Assembly (NCBI RefSeq): GCF_000175575.2
Contig: NZ_CP005986.1
Coordinates: 62,001-126,000, forward strand
Direction of reading: 5' to 3'
Length of the DNA: 64,000 nucleotides
DNA from: Acidithiobacillus caldus ATCC 51756
GTDB taxonomy: Bacteria > Pseudomonadota > Gammaproteobacteria > Acidithiobacillales > Acidithiobacillaceae
In this document: positions 36,986 to 45,152 of the stretch, piece after piece
How positions within the stretch are numbered: position 1 is the stretch's first letter
How the letters are laid out: the number at the start of each line of letters is the position of its first letter
Position numbers and translations under genes: made by a program
Notes under the pieces: model-generated
Told to the model about the DNA's origin: nothing
What the model saw: only the letters and a program-made list of their open reading frames with translations
The model's database searches: none

Positions 36986-36989
36986 CCGC

Positions 36990-37451
36990 TCAGTACCCCA
37001 TGCCGAGTTCCTGGGCCTGCGCGGCCAGTTCGTCGAGGGCCTTGCGGCGCTCGGCATCGATCCGGTGCTTGTAGGCGATCACGTCCTGGTAACGCACCCG
37101 ACGATGCGTGCCGATCTTGTGGAACGGGATCTCGCCTTTTTCCAGCAACTGCACGAGGAAGGGCCGCGAGACGTTGAGCAGGTCGGCCGCTTCCTGCGTG
37201 GTCAGTTCGGCGTGGATGGGGATGACGGTGACGGCATTGCCCTGGCCGATCTCGGTCAGCACGTCCAGCAGCAACCGCAGCGCCGTCGTCGGCAGCGTCA
37301 CTGAGCGCACGGCGCCCTTGTCGTCGTGGAAGTCGATCTGCTGGGTCTCGGCGCGCGTTTGCAGCACCGTCGAGAGCACGCGCCCGGATTCCCGAGCCAG
37401 CGCGACGTCCTCGGCCGAGGGCAGCGCATTGGGGATGGTGGGGGTCGTCAT
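36990..37451 (-). CDS. HTH (excisionase-family) antitoxin
   Basis: The 153-residue protein has an N-terminal helical part and a C-terminal MerR/excisionase-type HTH (ELTTQEAADLLNVSRPFLVQLLEKGEIPFHKIGTHRRVRYQDV, given here in outline). Such HTH proteins pair with PIN toxins as antitoxins and repress their own operon. It is the first gene behind a good sigma70-like promoter at 37488-37515. Confidence 0.8.
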   Translation of the reverse strand: MTTPTIPNALPSAEDVALARESGRVLSTVLQTRAETQQIDFHDDKGAVRSVTLPTTALRLLLDVLTEIGQGNAVTVIPIHAELTTQEAADLLNVSRPFLVQLLEKGEIPFHKIGTHRRVRYQDVIAYKHRIDAERRKALDELAAQAQELGMGY

Positions 37452-37487
37452 GGGGCTCTCCTGGTCGGATCGGATGCGATAGGGGTC

Positions 37488-37515
37488 ATTGTAAACGAAA
37501 CAAACGAAATCGCAA
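37488..37515 (-). promoter_or_regulatory. Sigma70-like promoter of the antitoxin-toxin operon
   Basis: On the minus strand TTGCGA (37515-37510) and TACAAT (37493-37488) are 16 bases apart, in an AT-rich island unlike the surrounding DNA. Two ACGAAA repeats fill the spacer on the plus strand and may be antitoxin-binding sites. The start codon is 37 bases downstream of the -10 box. Confidence 0.65.
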
Positions 37516-37650
37516 TAACCGAAAAGACATTGTTCTAACCATACAAATCAAAGACTTAAGGCGCATGCCTGGCTCGCCACCGGTCGGGCCGCGCCCCGTG
37601 ATCGCCTAAAAAGCACTCGCCCAAGCCCAAAGCGCCGGGCAATTCAATGA

Positions 37651-37673
37651 GGGCTCCCAAACAGAAGGAGCCC
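37651..37673 (+). promoter_or_regulatory. Hairpin masking the ribosome site of the first early gene
   Basis: GGGCTCC (37651) and GGAGCCC (37667) form a 7-bp stem with a nine-base loop; the 3' arm includes GGAG, the ribosome site of the gene at 37678. It may limit translation or act as a DNA operator. Confidence 0.4.
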
Positions 37674-37677
37674 CGCC

Positions 37678-37941
37678 ATGCAGAAACACCCTGCATCTGT
37701 TCGATCCACCCGGAACTTCTATCCGGCACCACCCGAAGGCACGACGCCGGTCGCGCTCAACGAGTTCGAACTCGCCGCCCGCTGGCGACTGTCCGTCCAC
37801 ACCCTGCGCCGCTGGCGGCAGGAGCAGCTGGGCCCGGTCTTTTGCAAGCTGGGCGCACGCGTCACCTACCTGATCAGCGACGTCGAGGCCTTCGAGCGGC
37901 GCGTCTCGCGCTACTCGACCTTCGCTCGGGCATACCAGTGA
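37678..37941 (+). CDS. Early phage HTH protein (excisionase-like)
   Basis: The 87-residue basic protein has an HTH of MerR/AlpA type (LNEFELAARWRLSVHTLRRWRQEQLGP) followed by a short wing (VFCKLGARVTYLISDVEAFE). It is the first rightward gene opposite the toxin operon and could be the phage excisionase or an early regulator. AAGGAG precedes the ATG inside a potential hairpin. Confidence 0.75.
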   Translation: MQKHPASVRSTRNFYPAPPEGTTPVALNEFELAARWRLSVHTLRRWRQEQLGPVFCKLGARVTYLISDVEAFERRVSRYSTFARAYQ

Positions 37942-37951
37942 GGGGGCGGCC

Positions 37952-38431
37952 ATGAGCGACCTCACCCTCTACCCCGCCGACATCGCCGCGATGTCCGTCG
38001 GCCAGCTGGCCGCACTGCCGCCCGCCCAGAAGGCGGAGATCAGCCGCCACCTGGACGAAGCGCTCGCCTGGCTCAAGCAGGCCCGCGCCAAGTTCGACGC
38101 TGCGCTGGAGGCCGCCTACGGCGAGCAGGCCCGTGCTGCCCGCCTCGAAGCCGGCAAGGACTTCGGCGTCGTGCACCTGAAGGACGGGCTGCTTCGCGTG
38201 ACGGTCGATGTCCCGAAGCGCGTGTCCTGGGACCAGGCGCAACTGGCCGCCATCGCCCGGCGCATCGCCGCCGCCGGCGAGAAGGTCGAGGACTACCTGG
38301 ACGTCGAGTACTCCGTCTCGGAATCGCGCTTCTCCAACTGGCCGCCGGCACTGCGCGCCGGGTTCGAGGCCGCCCGCACCGTCAAGCCCGGCAAGCCCAC
38401 GTTCCGGCTGGCCCTCGTCTCGGAGGAGTGA
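37952..38431 (+). CDS. Hypothetical early phage protein with helical N-terminus
   Basis: The 159-residue protein has a predicted helical, Ala/Lys-rich first half (AEISRHLDEALAWLKQARAKFDAALEAAYGEQ, coiled-coil-like) and a mixed second half (VHLKDGLLRVTVDVPKRVSWD, VEYSVSESRFSNWP). It lies 10 bases after the HTH gene and three before the Bro-N gene. Its position in an early recombination module is the only functional hint. Confidence 0.6.
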   Translation: MSDLTLYPADIAAMSVGQLAALPPAQKAEISRHLDEALAWLKQARAKFDAALEAAYGEQARAARLEAGKDFGVVHLKDGLLRVTVDVPKRVSWDQAQLAAIARRIAAAGEKVEDYLDVEYSVSESRFSNWPPALRAGFEAARTVKPGKPTFRLALVSEE

Positions 38432-38434
38432 TCC

Positions 38435-39208
38435 ATGAGCACCGAACTGATCCCGTTTGATTTCGAAGGCCGTCCGGTCCGGGTCGTCACGGATGCCCAA
38501 GGCGAACCGTGGTTCGTCGCGGCGGATGTGTGCGCGGTTCTTGAACTGCCGAACACCACCCGCGCCCTGGCGCGACTGGACCCTGACGAGCAAGCCCTGA
38601 TCTCGATTCAGGGCATCTCGCGCGGCAATGACCAGGTCAACGTCGTCAACGAGCCCGGGCTGTACAGCCTGGTCCTCGGCAGCCGCAAGCGCGAGGCCAA
38701 GCGCTTCAAGCGCTGGGTCACCCACGAGGTGCTGCCGGCGATCCGCAAGACGGGCAGCTACACGGCGCCAAGTGCACGCCCGACCCTGCCGGCACCCACC
38801 CAGGACCGCGTCGCCGCTCTGCTGCTGATCGGCGAGGCCGTGGCCAAGGTGCCGGGGGTCAAGCCCGGCATCGCGATGGCGGCCACGCTCACCTGCATCC
38901 AGGAGAACACGGGCCTGGCGGTCGAGACGCTGCGCCGCGCCCTTCCTGCCCGGGACACTGCGGCGAACGAGGCGATCTGCTCGCTCAACGCCACCCAGCT
39001 CGGCAGGCTGCTCGGCCTGTCGGCCAAGGCCATCAACCAGCGCCTGGCCCACCACGGCCTGCAGTTGCGCAACGAACGCGACGAGTGGGAACTGACCGAG
39101 GCCGGCGAGGCCTGGGCCGAGGCGATGCCGTACTCCCGCAACGGGCACAGCGGCTACCAGATCCTCTGGAACCCTCTGGTGGTCGAGCGGCTGAAGGAGG
39201 TGGCGTGA
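38435..39208 (+). CDS. Bro-N domain antirepressor
   Basis: The 257-residue protein begins with a Bro-N domain (VRVVTDAQGEPWFVAADVCAVLEL, NEPGLYSLVLGSRKREAKRFKRWVTHEVLPAIRKTGSY in outline). The C-terminal half has an HTH-like section (NATQLGRLLGLSAKAINQRLAHHGLQ) as in several phage Ant proteins. It probably counteracts a lysogenic repressor, although none is encoded nearby. The stop overlaps the next start (TGATG). Confidence 0.85.
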   Translation: MSTELIPFDFEGRPVRVVTDAQGEPWFVAADVCAVLELPNTTRALARLDPDEQALISIQGISRGNDQVNVVNEPGLYSLVLGSRKREAKRFKRWVTHEVLPAIRKTGSYTAPSARPTLPAPTQDRVAALLLIGEAVAKVPGVKPGIAMAATLTCIQENTGLAVETLRRALPARDTAANEAICSLNATQLGRLLGLSAKAINQRLAHHGLQLRNERDEWELTEAGEAWAEAMPYSRNGHSGYQILWNPLVVERLKEVA

Positions 39209-40038
39209 TGGCCCTCCCCATCATCACCGCCGACCAGCGGCTGCGCGAGAAGCAGGGCGTCAAGCTCGTGCTGCTGGGCAAGAGCGGCATCGGCAAGACC
39301 AGCCAGTTGAAGACCCTGCCCGAAGCCTCGACCCTGTTCGTCGACCTCGAGGCTGGCGACTTGGCCGTCAAGGACTGGCGCGGCGACTGCGTGCGCCCGA
39401 GCACCTGGCCGGAGTTCCGCGATCTCGTGGTGTTCCTCGCCGGCCCGAACCCGGCGCTGCCCGTGGACGCACCGTTCTCCGAGGCGCACTACCGGCATGT
39501 GTGCGAGCGCTACGGCGATCCCGGTCAACTCGCCAAGTACGACACCTACTTCGTCGACAGCATCACCGTACTCGCGCGCCTGGCGCTCGTCTGGGCCAAG
39601 ACCCAGCCGCAGGCCTACAGCGAGCGCACTGGCAAGCCCGACACCCGGGGCGCCTACGGCCTGCTCGGCTCGGAACTCATCGGGGCGCTGACCCACCTGC
39701 AGCACGCGCGCGGCAAGCACGTGGTGTTCGTGGCCATCCTCGACGAGCGCCTGGACGACTTCAACCGCAAGGTCTTCGTGCCGCAGATCGAGGGCGCCAA
39801 GACCGCAGCCGAGTTGCCCGGCATCGTCGATGAAGTCGTGACGCTGGCCGAGATCAAGGCCGAGGACGGATCGTCCTACCGCGCCTTCGTCTGCCACACG
39901 GTGAACCCCTACGGCGTCCCGGCCAAGGACCGCTCCGGCCAGCTCGAGTTGCTGGAGCCGCCGAACCTGCGCGCGCTGATCGACAAGTGCGCCGCCGCCA
40001 CCCGCCTTCCGCCATCCGCTACCGCCTTCGAGGAGTGA
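39208..40038 (+). CDS. RecA-like phage ATPase (Sak4-type)
   Basis: The 276-residue ATPase has Walker A LLGKSGIGKTS, Walker B-like FVDLEAGD and DTYFVDSITVL, and ends with a Pro-rich tail. This is the size and pattern of single-domain RecA-like proteins (Sak4 group) used by phages for strand annealing or exchange. The following gene is probably its ssDNA-binding partner, a usual combination. Confidence 0.75.
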   Translation: MALPIITADQRLREKQGVKLVLLGKSGIGKTSQLKTLPEASTLFVDLEAGDLAVKDWRGDCVRPSTWPEFRDLVVFLAGPNPALPVDAPFSEAHYRHVCERYGDPGQLAKYDTYFVDSITVLARLALVWAKTQPQAYSERTGKPDTRGAYGLLGSELIGALTHLQHARGKHVVFVAILDERLDDFNRKVFVPQIEGAKTAAELPGIVDEVVTLAEIKAEDGSSYRAFVCHTVNPYGVPAKDRSGQLELLEPPNLRALIDKCAAATRLPPSATAFEE

Positions 40039-40041
40039 GCC

Positions 40042-40668
40042 ATGACCGATTGGTGCGATTTCAACGACGCGCAGCAGCAGCCCAGTTTCGACCTCATCCC
40101 CAAGGGCACGCTCGCCCGCGTGCGCATGACCCTCAAGCCCGGGGGCTTCGATGACCCGGCCCAGGGCTGGACCGGCGGCTACGCCACGCAGAGTTTTGAA
40201 ACTGGCTCGGTCTATCTGGCGGCCGAGTTCGTCGTGCTGGAGGGCGAGTACGCCCGGCGCAAGCTGTGGTCGAACATCGGCTTGCACAGCGCGAAGGGCC
40301 CGGCCTGGGGCCAGATGGGGCGCAGCTTCGTGCGCGCCGTGCTCAATTCCGCCCGCAATGTCCATCCCCAGGACAACGGACCGCAGGCCGCCGCCGCGCG
40401 GCGCATCCAGGGCTTCCACGAGCTCGACGGCATCGAGTTTGCGGCCCGCATCGACGTCGAGAAGGACGGCCGCGGCGAGTTGAAGAACGTCATCCGAAAC
40501 GCCGTCGAGCCCGACCACCCGGACTACGCCCGCCTGATGGGGCTGCCGCCGAAGAACCCCGGCAGTGGTTCCACCGGCGCGCCCGCCGCAGCAACCCCGC
40601 CGCGCACGACGCCGCCCGTCAACCCGCACCCCCCCGCCGTGCCGGGCAAGCCCGCCTGGGCGCAGTGA
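40042..40668 (+). CDS. Probable phage ssDNA-binding protein
   Basis: The 208-residue protein has a beta-rich N-terminal domain (ARVRMTLKPGG, VYLAAEFVVLEGEYARRKLWSNIGL), a helical part with AARRIQGFHELDGIEFAARIDV, and a Gly/Pro-rich disordered tail ending AWAQ, an SSB-like organisation. It starts three bases after the RecA-like ATPase gene. The assignment comes from layout and neighbours, not from a signature motif. Confidence 0.55.
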   Translation: MTDWCDFNDAQQQPSFDLIPKGTLARVRMTLKPGGFDDPAQGWTGGYATQSFETGSVYLAAEFVVLEGEYARRKLWSNIGLHSAKGPAWGQMGRSFVRAVLNSARNVHPQDNGPQAAAARRIQGFHELDGIEFAARIDVEKDGRGELKNVIRNAVEPDHPDYARLMGLPPKNPGSGSTGAPAAATPPRTTPPVNPHPPAVPGKPAWAQ

Positions 40669-40731
40669 GAGGAGGGGCGATGAAAACGAGCGAAGCGAAG
40701 TTTCGCGAAGCCGAAGGCGAGAGCGAATGCA

Positions 40732-41253
40732 ATGAGCGGCAAGTGCTGGGTCTGCAAACGACAGGCGCGCGGCTACGGCCACTCGGACCTCCGGCATCCG
40801 GTGGGCGACGCCCGGCGCTATCCGATCGACTGGGTGTTCTGCTCGCGGCGTTGCCAGCAGGTGTTTCATGCGCTCTACGGTCAGTGGCTGCGGGTGCAGG
40901 AAGGACGCACGCCCAAGACGGAGGTGGCCATGATCGACCCGTCTGACGTCGAACTGGCCGCGATGAAGAAGTGCCTCAAGGCCTTCGGCGAGGTCGCGGG
41001 CGAGATCGGCTTTGCCAAGCCGCTGGGCGACTACTCCGAGGCCGAGGCGCTCCAGGTGATCGACGCCATCGTCACCTGCTACACGGAGGCGATGGTCGAG
41101 CACCACGAGGCGACCAAGTATCCGCCGGTGCGGGGCTTGAAAGACCCGGTGTCCGACCCCTTCGCCGACCTCGAGGACGATCTGCCGTGGGAGGAGCCGA
41201 AGGCTCAAGCGCAGACGGCACGCACGGCAGCACCCAAGGAGGCGCGGCGATGA
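40732..41253 (+). CDS. Zinc-finger-like phage protein (DUF6511-like)
   Basis: The 173-residue protein begins CWVCKRQARGYGHSD and has WVFCSRRCQQVFH about 35 residues later, forming a CxxC...CxxxC zinc-binding pair. An acidic helical C-terminal region follows. I associate this start with DUF6511 phage proteins. Its own ribosome site is weak, while an out-of-frame ATG at 40680 has an excellent one. It is located between the SSB-like gene and the nuclease. Confidence 0.65.
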   Translation: MSGKCWVCKRQARGYGHSDLRHPVGDARRYPIDWVFCSRRCQQVFHALYGQWLRVQEGRTPKTEVAMIDPSDVELAAMKKCLKAFGEVAGEIGFAKPLGDYSEAEALQVIDAIVTCYTEAMVEHHEATKYPPVRGLKDPVSDPFADLEDDLPWEEPKAQAQTARTAAPKEARR

Positions 41254-41996
41254 TGGACTTCAACGCCTCCAAGAGCCTGTCGGGTCAGCTCACGGCGCTG
41301 ATCGACGCCGGGCTGCAGCAGTCTCGCGCGGCGCAGCCTCGCCGCACGTACCTGGGCGCCTCGCGCCTCGGGGTCGCCTGCGAGCGCGCGCTGCAGTACG
41401 AGTTTGCCGACGCCCCGGTCGATCCGGGTCGCGAGACCGACGGCCGCCTGCTGCGCGTCTTCGATCGCGGCCACGTGATCGAGGACTGCATGGTCGGATG
41501 GCTGCGTGCCGCGGGCTTCGATCTGCGCACGCGTAACGACGCGGGGGAGCAATTCGGCTTCTCGGCGCTGGACGGGCGCCTGCAGGGCCACGTCGATGGC
41601 GTGCTCGTCGCCGGGCCCGATCTGGGGTTCGGTTCCGGCTACCCGGCGCTGTGGGAGAACAAGTGCCTGGGCGCCAAGTCCTGGCGCGAGTTGGAGAAGC
41701 GCCGACTCGCGGTCGCCAAGCCCATCTACGCGGCGCAAGTGGCGCTCTACCAGGCCTACCTCGGGCTGCACGCGCACCCGGCGCTCTTCACGGCGGTGAA
41801 CGCTGACACGATGGAGATCCACGCCGAGCTGGTGCCGTTCGACGCGGCGTTGGCGCAGCGCATGTCGGACCGGGCGGTGAAGGTCATCACGGCCACCGAG
41901 GCGGGCGAACTGCTGCCGCGCTCGTTCTCCGATCCCACCCATGTCGAGTGCCGGATGTGCCCGTGGCAGGACCGGTGCTGGAGGGCTGCGGCATGA
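41250..41996 (+). CDS. PD-(D/E)xK exonuclease, Cas4/RecB-like
   Basis: The 248-residue nuclease shows RTYLGASRLGVACERALQYEF, the catalytic acid and lysine segments GHVDGVL and ALWENKCLG, QVALYQAYLG, and a C-terminal cysteine group VECRMCPWQDRC that could hold an Fe-S cluster as in Cas4/AddB-type nucleases. ATG 41250 has AAGGAGG seven bases upstream. It most likely works with the ATPase and SSB-like protein in phage recombination. Confidence 0.82.
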   Translation: MMDFNASKSLSGQLTALIDAGLQQSRAAQPRRTYLGASRLGVACERALQYEFADAPVDPGRETDGRLLRVFDRGHVIEDCMVGWLRAAGFDLRTRNDAGEQFGFSALDGRLQGHVDGVLVAGPDLGFGSGYPALWENKCLGAKSWRELEKRRLAVAKPIYAAQVALYQAYLGLHAHPALFTAVNADTMEIHAELVPFDAALAQRMSDRAVKVITATEAGELLPRSFSDPTHVECRMCPWQDRCWRAAA

Positions 41997-42247
41997 GGAC
42001 CCGATCCGTATCGACGACGGGCGCGATTGGCGAGCCCATGATCGACGCCAAGCAAGCCGCGGCCAGCCTGCGTCTGCCGTACTACTGGTTCGCCGATCCA
42101 ATGATGCGCGCCAAGCACCGCATCCCGCACTACCTTCTGGGTGGGCTGGTGCGCTACCGGCTGTCGGAACTGCAGGTTTGGGCCTCGCACCACGCGAGAG
42201 CCATGGCCCGCAGCGCGTCGGATGGCAGCGAGGAGGGCGACGCATGA
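41993..42247 (+). CDS. Small HTH-like phage protein
   Basis: The 84-residue protein overlaps the nuclease stop and the primase start by four bases each. Its centre (MIDAKQAAASLRLPYYWFADPMMRAKHRIPHYLLGGLVRYRLSELQVW, in outline) resembles an AlpA/excisionase-type HTH in which the wing follows RIPHYLLG. It could bind near the replication genes. Confidence 0.6.
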   Translation: MRTRSVSTTGAIGEPMIDAKQAAASLRLPYYWFADPMMRAKHRIPHYLLGGLVRYRLSELQVWASHHARAMARSASDGSEEGDA

Positions 42248-44544
42248 TCGATTTCAACGATCGCCCGGCCCCGTTCGCCGAAGCGGACCCCACCGCGCGC
42301 CGCGAGGAGATTCGCGCCGCCCTGCTCGCGAGGCTGGAGTCGGTGCTGATGACGCTGCTGCCCGCCGGCAAGAAGCGCGGGCAGACGTACCGGGTTGGCG
42401 ATGTGCTGGGCAGCCCGGGCGATAGTCTGGAAGTTTCGCTCAAGGACGACACGGCAGGCCTGTGGCGCGACCACGCCACGGGCGAGGGCGGCGATATCTT
42501 CGACCTGATCGCCGCCCACCACGGGCTCGATGCCCAGACCGACTTTGCCCGCGTGCTGGAGGTCGCCGGGCAACTGGTCGGCAGGGCTGCTCGCCTGCCA
42601 TCCAAACGCAAGAAGGCGGAGCCGCCAACCGATGAGCTAGGGCCGGCCACCGCCAAATGGGACTACCTGGACGCCGATGGTCGCCTGATTGCCGTCGTCT
42701 ACCGCTACGACCCGCCTGGCCGCAGAAAGGAATTCCGGCCGTGGGACGTCAAGCGGCGCAGAATGGCCCCGCCCGATCCGCGGCCGCTGTACAACCAGCC
42801 GGGGATCAAGGCGGCCGATCAGGTCATCCTGGTCGAGGGCGAGAAGTGCTCGCAGGCGCTCATCGACGCGGGCTTCTGCGCCACCACCGCCATGCACGGG
42901 GCCAACGCCCCGGTGGACAAGACCGACTGGTCGCCGCTTGCGGGCAAGTCGGTGCTGATCTGGCCGGATCGGGACAAACCGGGATTCGGCTATGCCGAGG
43001 CTGCCTCGCAAGCCGTGCTCATGGCCGGCGCCGCCTCCTGCGCCATCTTGCTGCCACCCGACGATAAACCCGAGGGGTGGGATGCGGCCGATGCCGTGGC
43101 CGAGGGCTTCGATGTGGCGGGTTTTGTGGTCAATGGCCCGCGCATGACGATACAGCCAGAACAAGAGGATGCGCCCGAGCACACAACGGATGCCGCGCAC
43201 GGTGGGGCTTCGGTGTTGGGCTCGGAGGATGCGTTGGCGCTGAGTTTTACCCGCCGCTACCAGCGCGATTGGCGCTACGTGGCGGCCTGGGGCAAATGGC
43301 TGATGTGGGATGGGCAGCGTTGGCGGGCCGAGGAGACGCTGGCCGCGACCGACCTGATTCGCCACGTCTGTCGCCACGCGGCGGTCCGCGCTGACAACGC
43401 TCGGCTCGCGACCAAGCTCGCCGCCAGCAGCACCGTCGGCGGAGTAGAGCGTCTGGCCCGCACCGACCGCCGTCACGCGGCGACCCCCGACGAGTGGGAT
43501 GCCGATCCGTGGCTGCTCAACACGCAGGGCGGGGTCGTCGACCTGCGCACCGGCCGGATGCGCCCGCACGACCGTGCCGATCGGATGACCAAGATCGCCC
43601 CGGCGACCTTGGTGCCGGGCAGCGCCTGCCCGACCTGGATACGGTTTCTCGAGCAGGTCACTGGGGGCGATGCCGAACTGCAGGCCTACCTGCAGCGCAT
43701 GGTCGGCTACTGCCTGACCGGCTCGACGGCGGAGCACGCGCTGTTTTTCCTCTATGGCACGGGCGCCAATGGCAAGTCGGTGTTCGTCAACACGCTTGCC
43801 ACGATCTTAGGCGACTACGCCGCCAATGCACCGATGGACACCTTCATGGAGGCGCGCGGCGACCGTCACCCGACCGACCTGGCGGGGTTGCGCGGCGCAC
43901 GGCTGGTGACGGCGACCGAGACCGAGCAGGGGCGGCGGTGGAACGAGGCCAAGATCAAGGAGATCACCGGCGGCGACCGCATTACGGCGCGATTCATGCG
44001 GCAGGACTTCTTCACCTATGTTCCGCAGTTCAAGCTGGTGATCGCGGGCAACCACAAGCCCGCCATCCGCAATGTTGATGAGGCGATGCGCCGGCGGCTG
44101 CACCTGATCCCCTTTACCGTGACCATCCCGCCCGAACGACGCGACAAGACACTGCAGCAGAAGCTGCTGGCCGAGCGCGACGGGATTCTCGCCTGGGCGG
44201 TGCAAGGGTGTCTTGCCTGGCAGCGCGAGGGGCTGCGCCCGCCGCAGTCGGTGCTAGATGCGACGGACGAGTACTTCGAGGCGGAAGACGCCCTGGGCCG
44301 TTGGCTCGAGGAGCGATGCGTGCGCGACCCGAACGCCAAGTCGCTAGTCGCCGAACTCTTCAGCGATTGGAAGCAATGGGCAGAGGCGGCCGGGGAGTTC
44401 GTGGGATCGCAAAAGCGCTTCTCTGATCTGCTGCTCACCCGAGGATTGGAGAAGTGGCGCAACGGCATGGGACTGCGGGGGTTTCGGGGAGTGGGTCTGA
44501 AAGAGACCCCGAAGGACCGCTTCACGCCCTATGTCGATAGATGA
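42244..44544 (+). CDS. P4-type primase/helicase (Toprim plus D5/SF3)
   Basis: The 766-residue replication protein has a Toprim-like primase region (VILVEGEKCSQALIDAG and LIWPDRDKPGFGYAEA) and a D5_N/SF3 helicase with Walker A LYGTGANGKSVF, ETEQGRRWNEAKIKEITGGD and the sensor IAGNHKPAIRN. No N-terminal CHC2 zinc finger with cysteines was seen. It primes and unwinds phage DNA; the iteron-like repeats directly behind it are the obvious origin. Confidence 0.93.
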   Translation: MIDFNDRPAPFAEADPTARREEIRAALLARLESVLMTLLPAGKKRGQTYRVGDVLGSPGDSLEVSLKDDTAGLWRDHATGEGGDIFDLIAAHHGLDAQTDFARVLEVAGQLVGRAARLPSKRKKAEPPTDELGPATAKWDYLDADGRLIAVVYRYDPPGRRKEFRPWDVKRRRMAPPDPRPLYNQPGIKAADQVILVEGEKCSQALIDAGFCATTAMHGANAPVDKTDWSPLAGKSVLIWPDRDKPGFGYAEAASQAVLMAGAASCAILLPPDDKPEGWDAADAVAEGFDVAGFVVNGPRMTIQPEQEDAPEHTTDAAHGGASVLGSEDALALSFTRRYQRDWRYVAAWGKWLMWDGQRWRAEETLAATDLIRHVCRHAAVRADNARLATKLAASSTVGGVERLARTDRRHAATPDEWDADPWLLNTQGGVVDLRTGRMRPHDRADRMTKIAPATLVPGSACPTWIRFLEQVTGGDAELQAYLQRMVGYCLTGSTAEHALFFLYGTGANGKSVFVNTLATILGDYAANAPMDTFMEARGDRHPTDLAGLRGARLVTATETEQGRRWNEAKIKEITGGDRITARFMRQDFFTYVPQFKLVIAGNHKPAIRNVDEAMRRRLHLIPFTVTIPPERRDKTLQQKLLAERDGILAWAVQGCLAWQREGLRPPQSVLDATDEYFEAEDALGRWLEERCVRDPNAKSLVAELFSDWKQWAEAAGEFVGSQKRFSDLLLTRGLEKWRNGMGLRGFRGVGLKETPKDRFTPYVDR

Positions 44545-44563
44545 CTGAACCACAAATCCGGAC

Positions 44564-44657
44564 CTGACGGGTCTGACGGGTCTGACGGATTTACTTATTT
44601 ACCCGTACACGCGCGCGCGCGTAGGAAGTTAACCGGCAAACCCGTCAGATCCGTCAG
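44564..44657. repeat. Iteron cluster, candidate replication origin
   Basis: Three gapless 9-bp copies (CTGACGGGT 44564, CTGACGGGT 44573, CTGACGGAT 44582) are mirrored by two inverted copies (ACCCGTCAG 44640, ATCCGTCAG 44649). Between them lie an AT-rich stretch TTACTTATTTA and an alternating ACACGCGCGCGCGCGT tract. The cluster fills the only gap behind the primase gene. Iterons plus an AT-rich section are typical of origins; function is inferred. Confidence 0.6.
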
Positions 44658-44684
44658 ACCGCCTAAAACACAGGAATGACGAGC

Positions 44685-45152
44685 ATGACGACAACGATCC
44701 TGGCCCTTGACCTGGGCATCACCACCGGCTGGGCGCTGCTGGGGCGTGACGGCCTCATCAGCGGCGGCAGCGAGTCCTTCAGGCCGCAGCGCTTCGAAGG
44801 CGGCGGGATGCGCTTCTTGCGCTTCAAGCGCTGGCTTGCCGACATAAAGCGGTGCGCCGATGGCATCGACTGGGTGGTGTTTGAGGAGGTGCGCAAACAC
44901 GCCGGCGTGGATGCCGCGCACGCCTACGGCGGCTTTCTGGCGACGCTCACGTCCTGGTGCGAACACCACGGCATCCCTTACCAGGGTGTGCCAGTGGGCA
45001 CGATCAAGCGTCACGCAACCGGTCGTGGCAACGCCAACAAGGCCGAGATGATCGCGGCCGCCAAGGCGCGCGGCATCACGCCGGTCGATGACAACCACGC
45101 CGATGCGCTGGCGCTGCTCAACTGGGCAATGGCCCAAGGGGGCGAGGCATGA
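44685..45152 (+). CDS. RuvC-like Holliday junction resolvase
   Basis: The 155-residue protein has an RNase H fold with the acidic residues in LALDLGITTGWAL, WVVFEEVRKHAG and DDNHADALALL, the pattern of phage RuvC-like endonucleases. It should resolve branched DNA before packaging. The ATG at 44685 is nine bases after AGGA; an ATG three codons earlier abuts the ribosome site and is unlikely. Confidence 0.85.
   Translation: MTTTILALDLGITTGWALLGRDGLISGGSESFRPQRFEGGGMRFLRFKRWLADIKRCADGIDWVVFEEVRKHAGVDAAHAYGGFLATLTSWCEHHGIPYQGVPVGTIKRHATGRGNANKAEMIAAAKARGITPVDDNHADALALLNWAMAQGGEA

Noticed and set aside
44609-44626. Alternating CG tract as a Z-DNA switch
   Set aside because: It is short and better explained as part of the candidate origin; no independent evidence.
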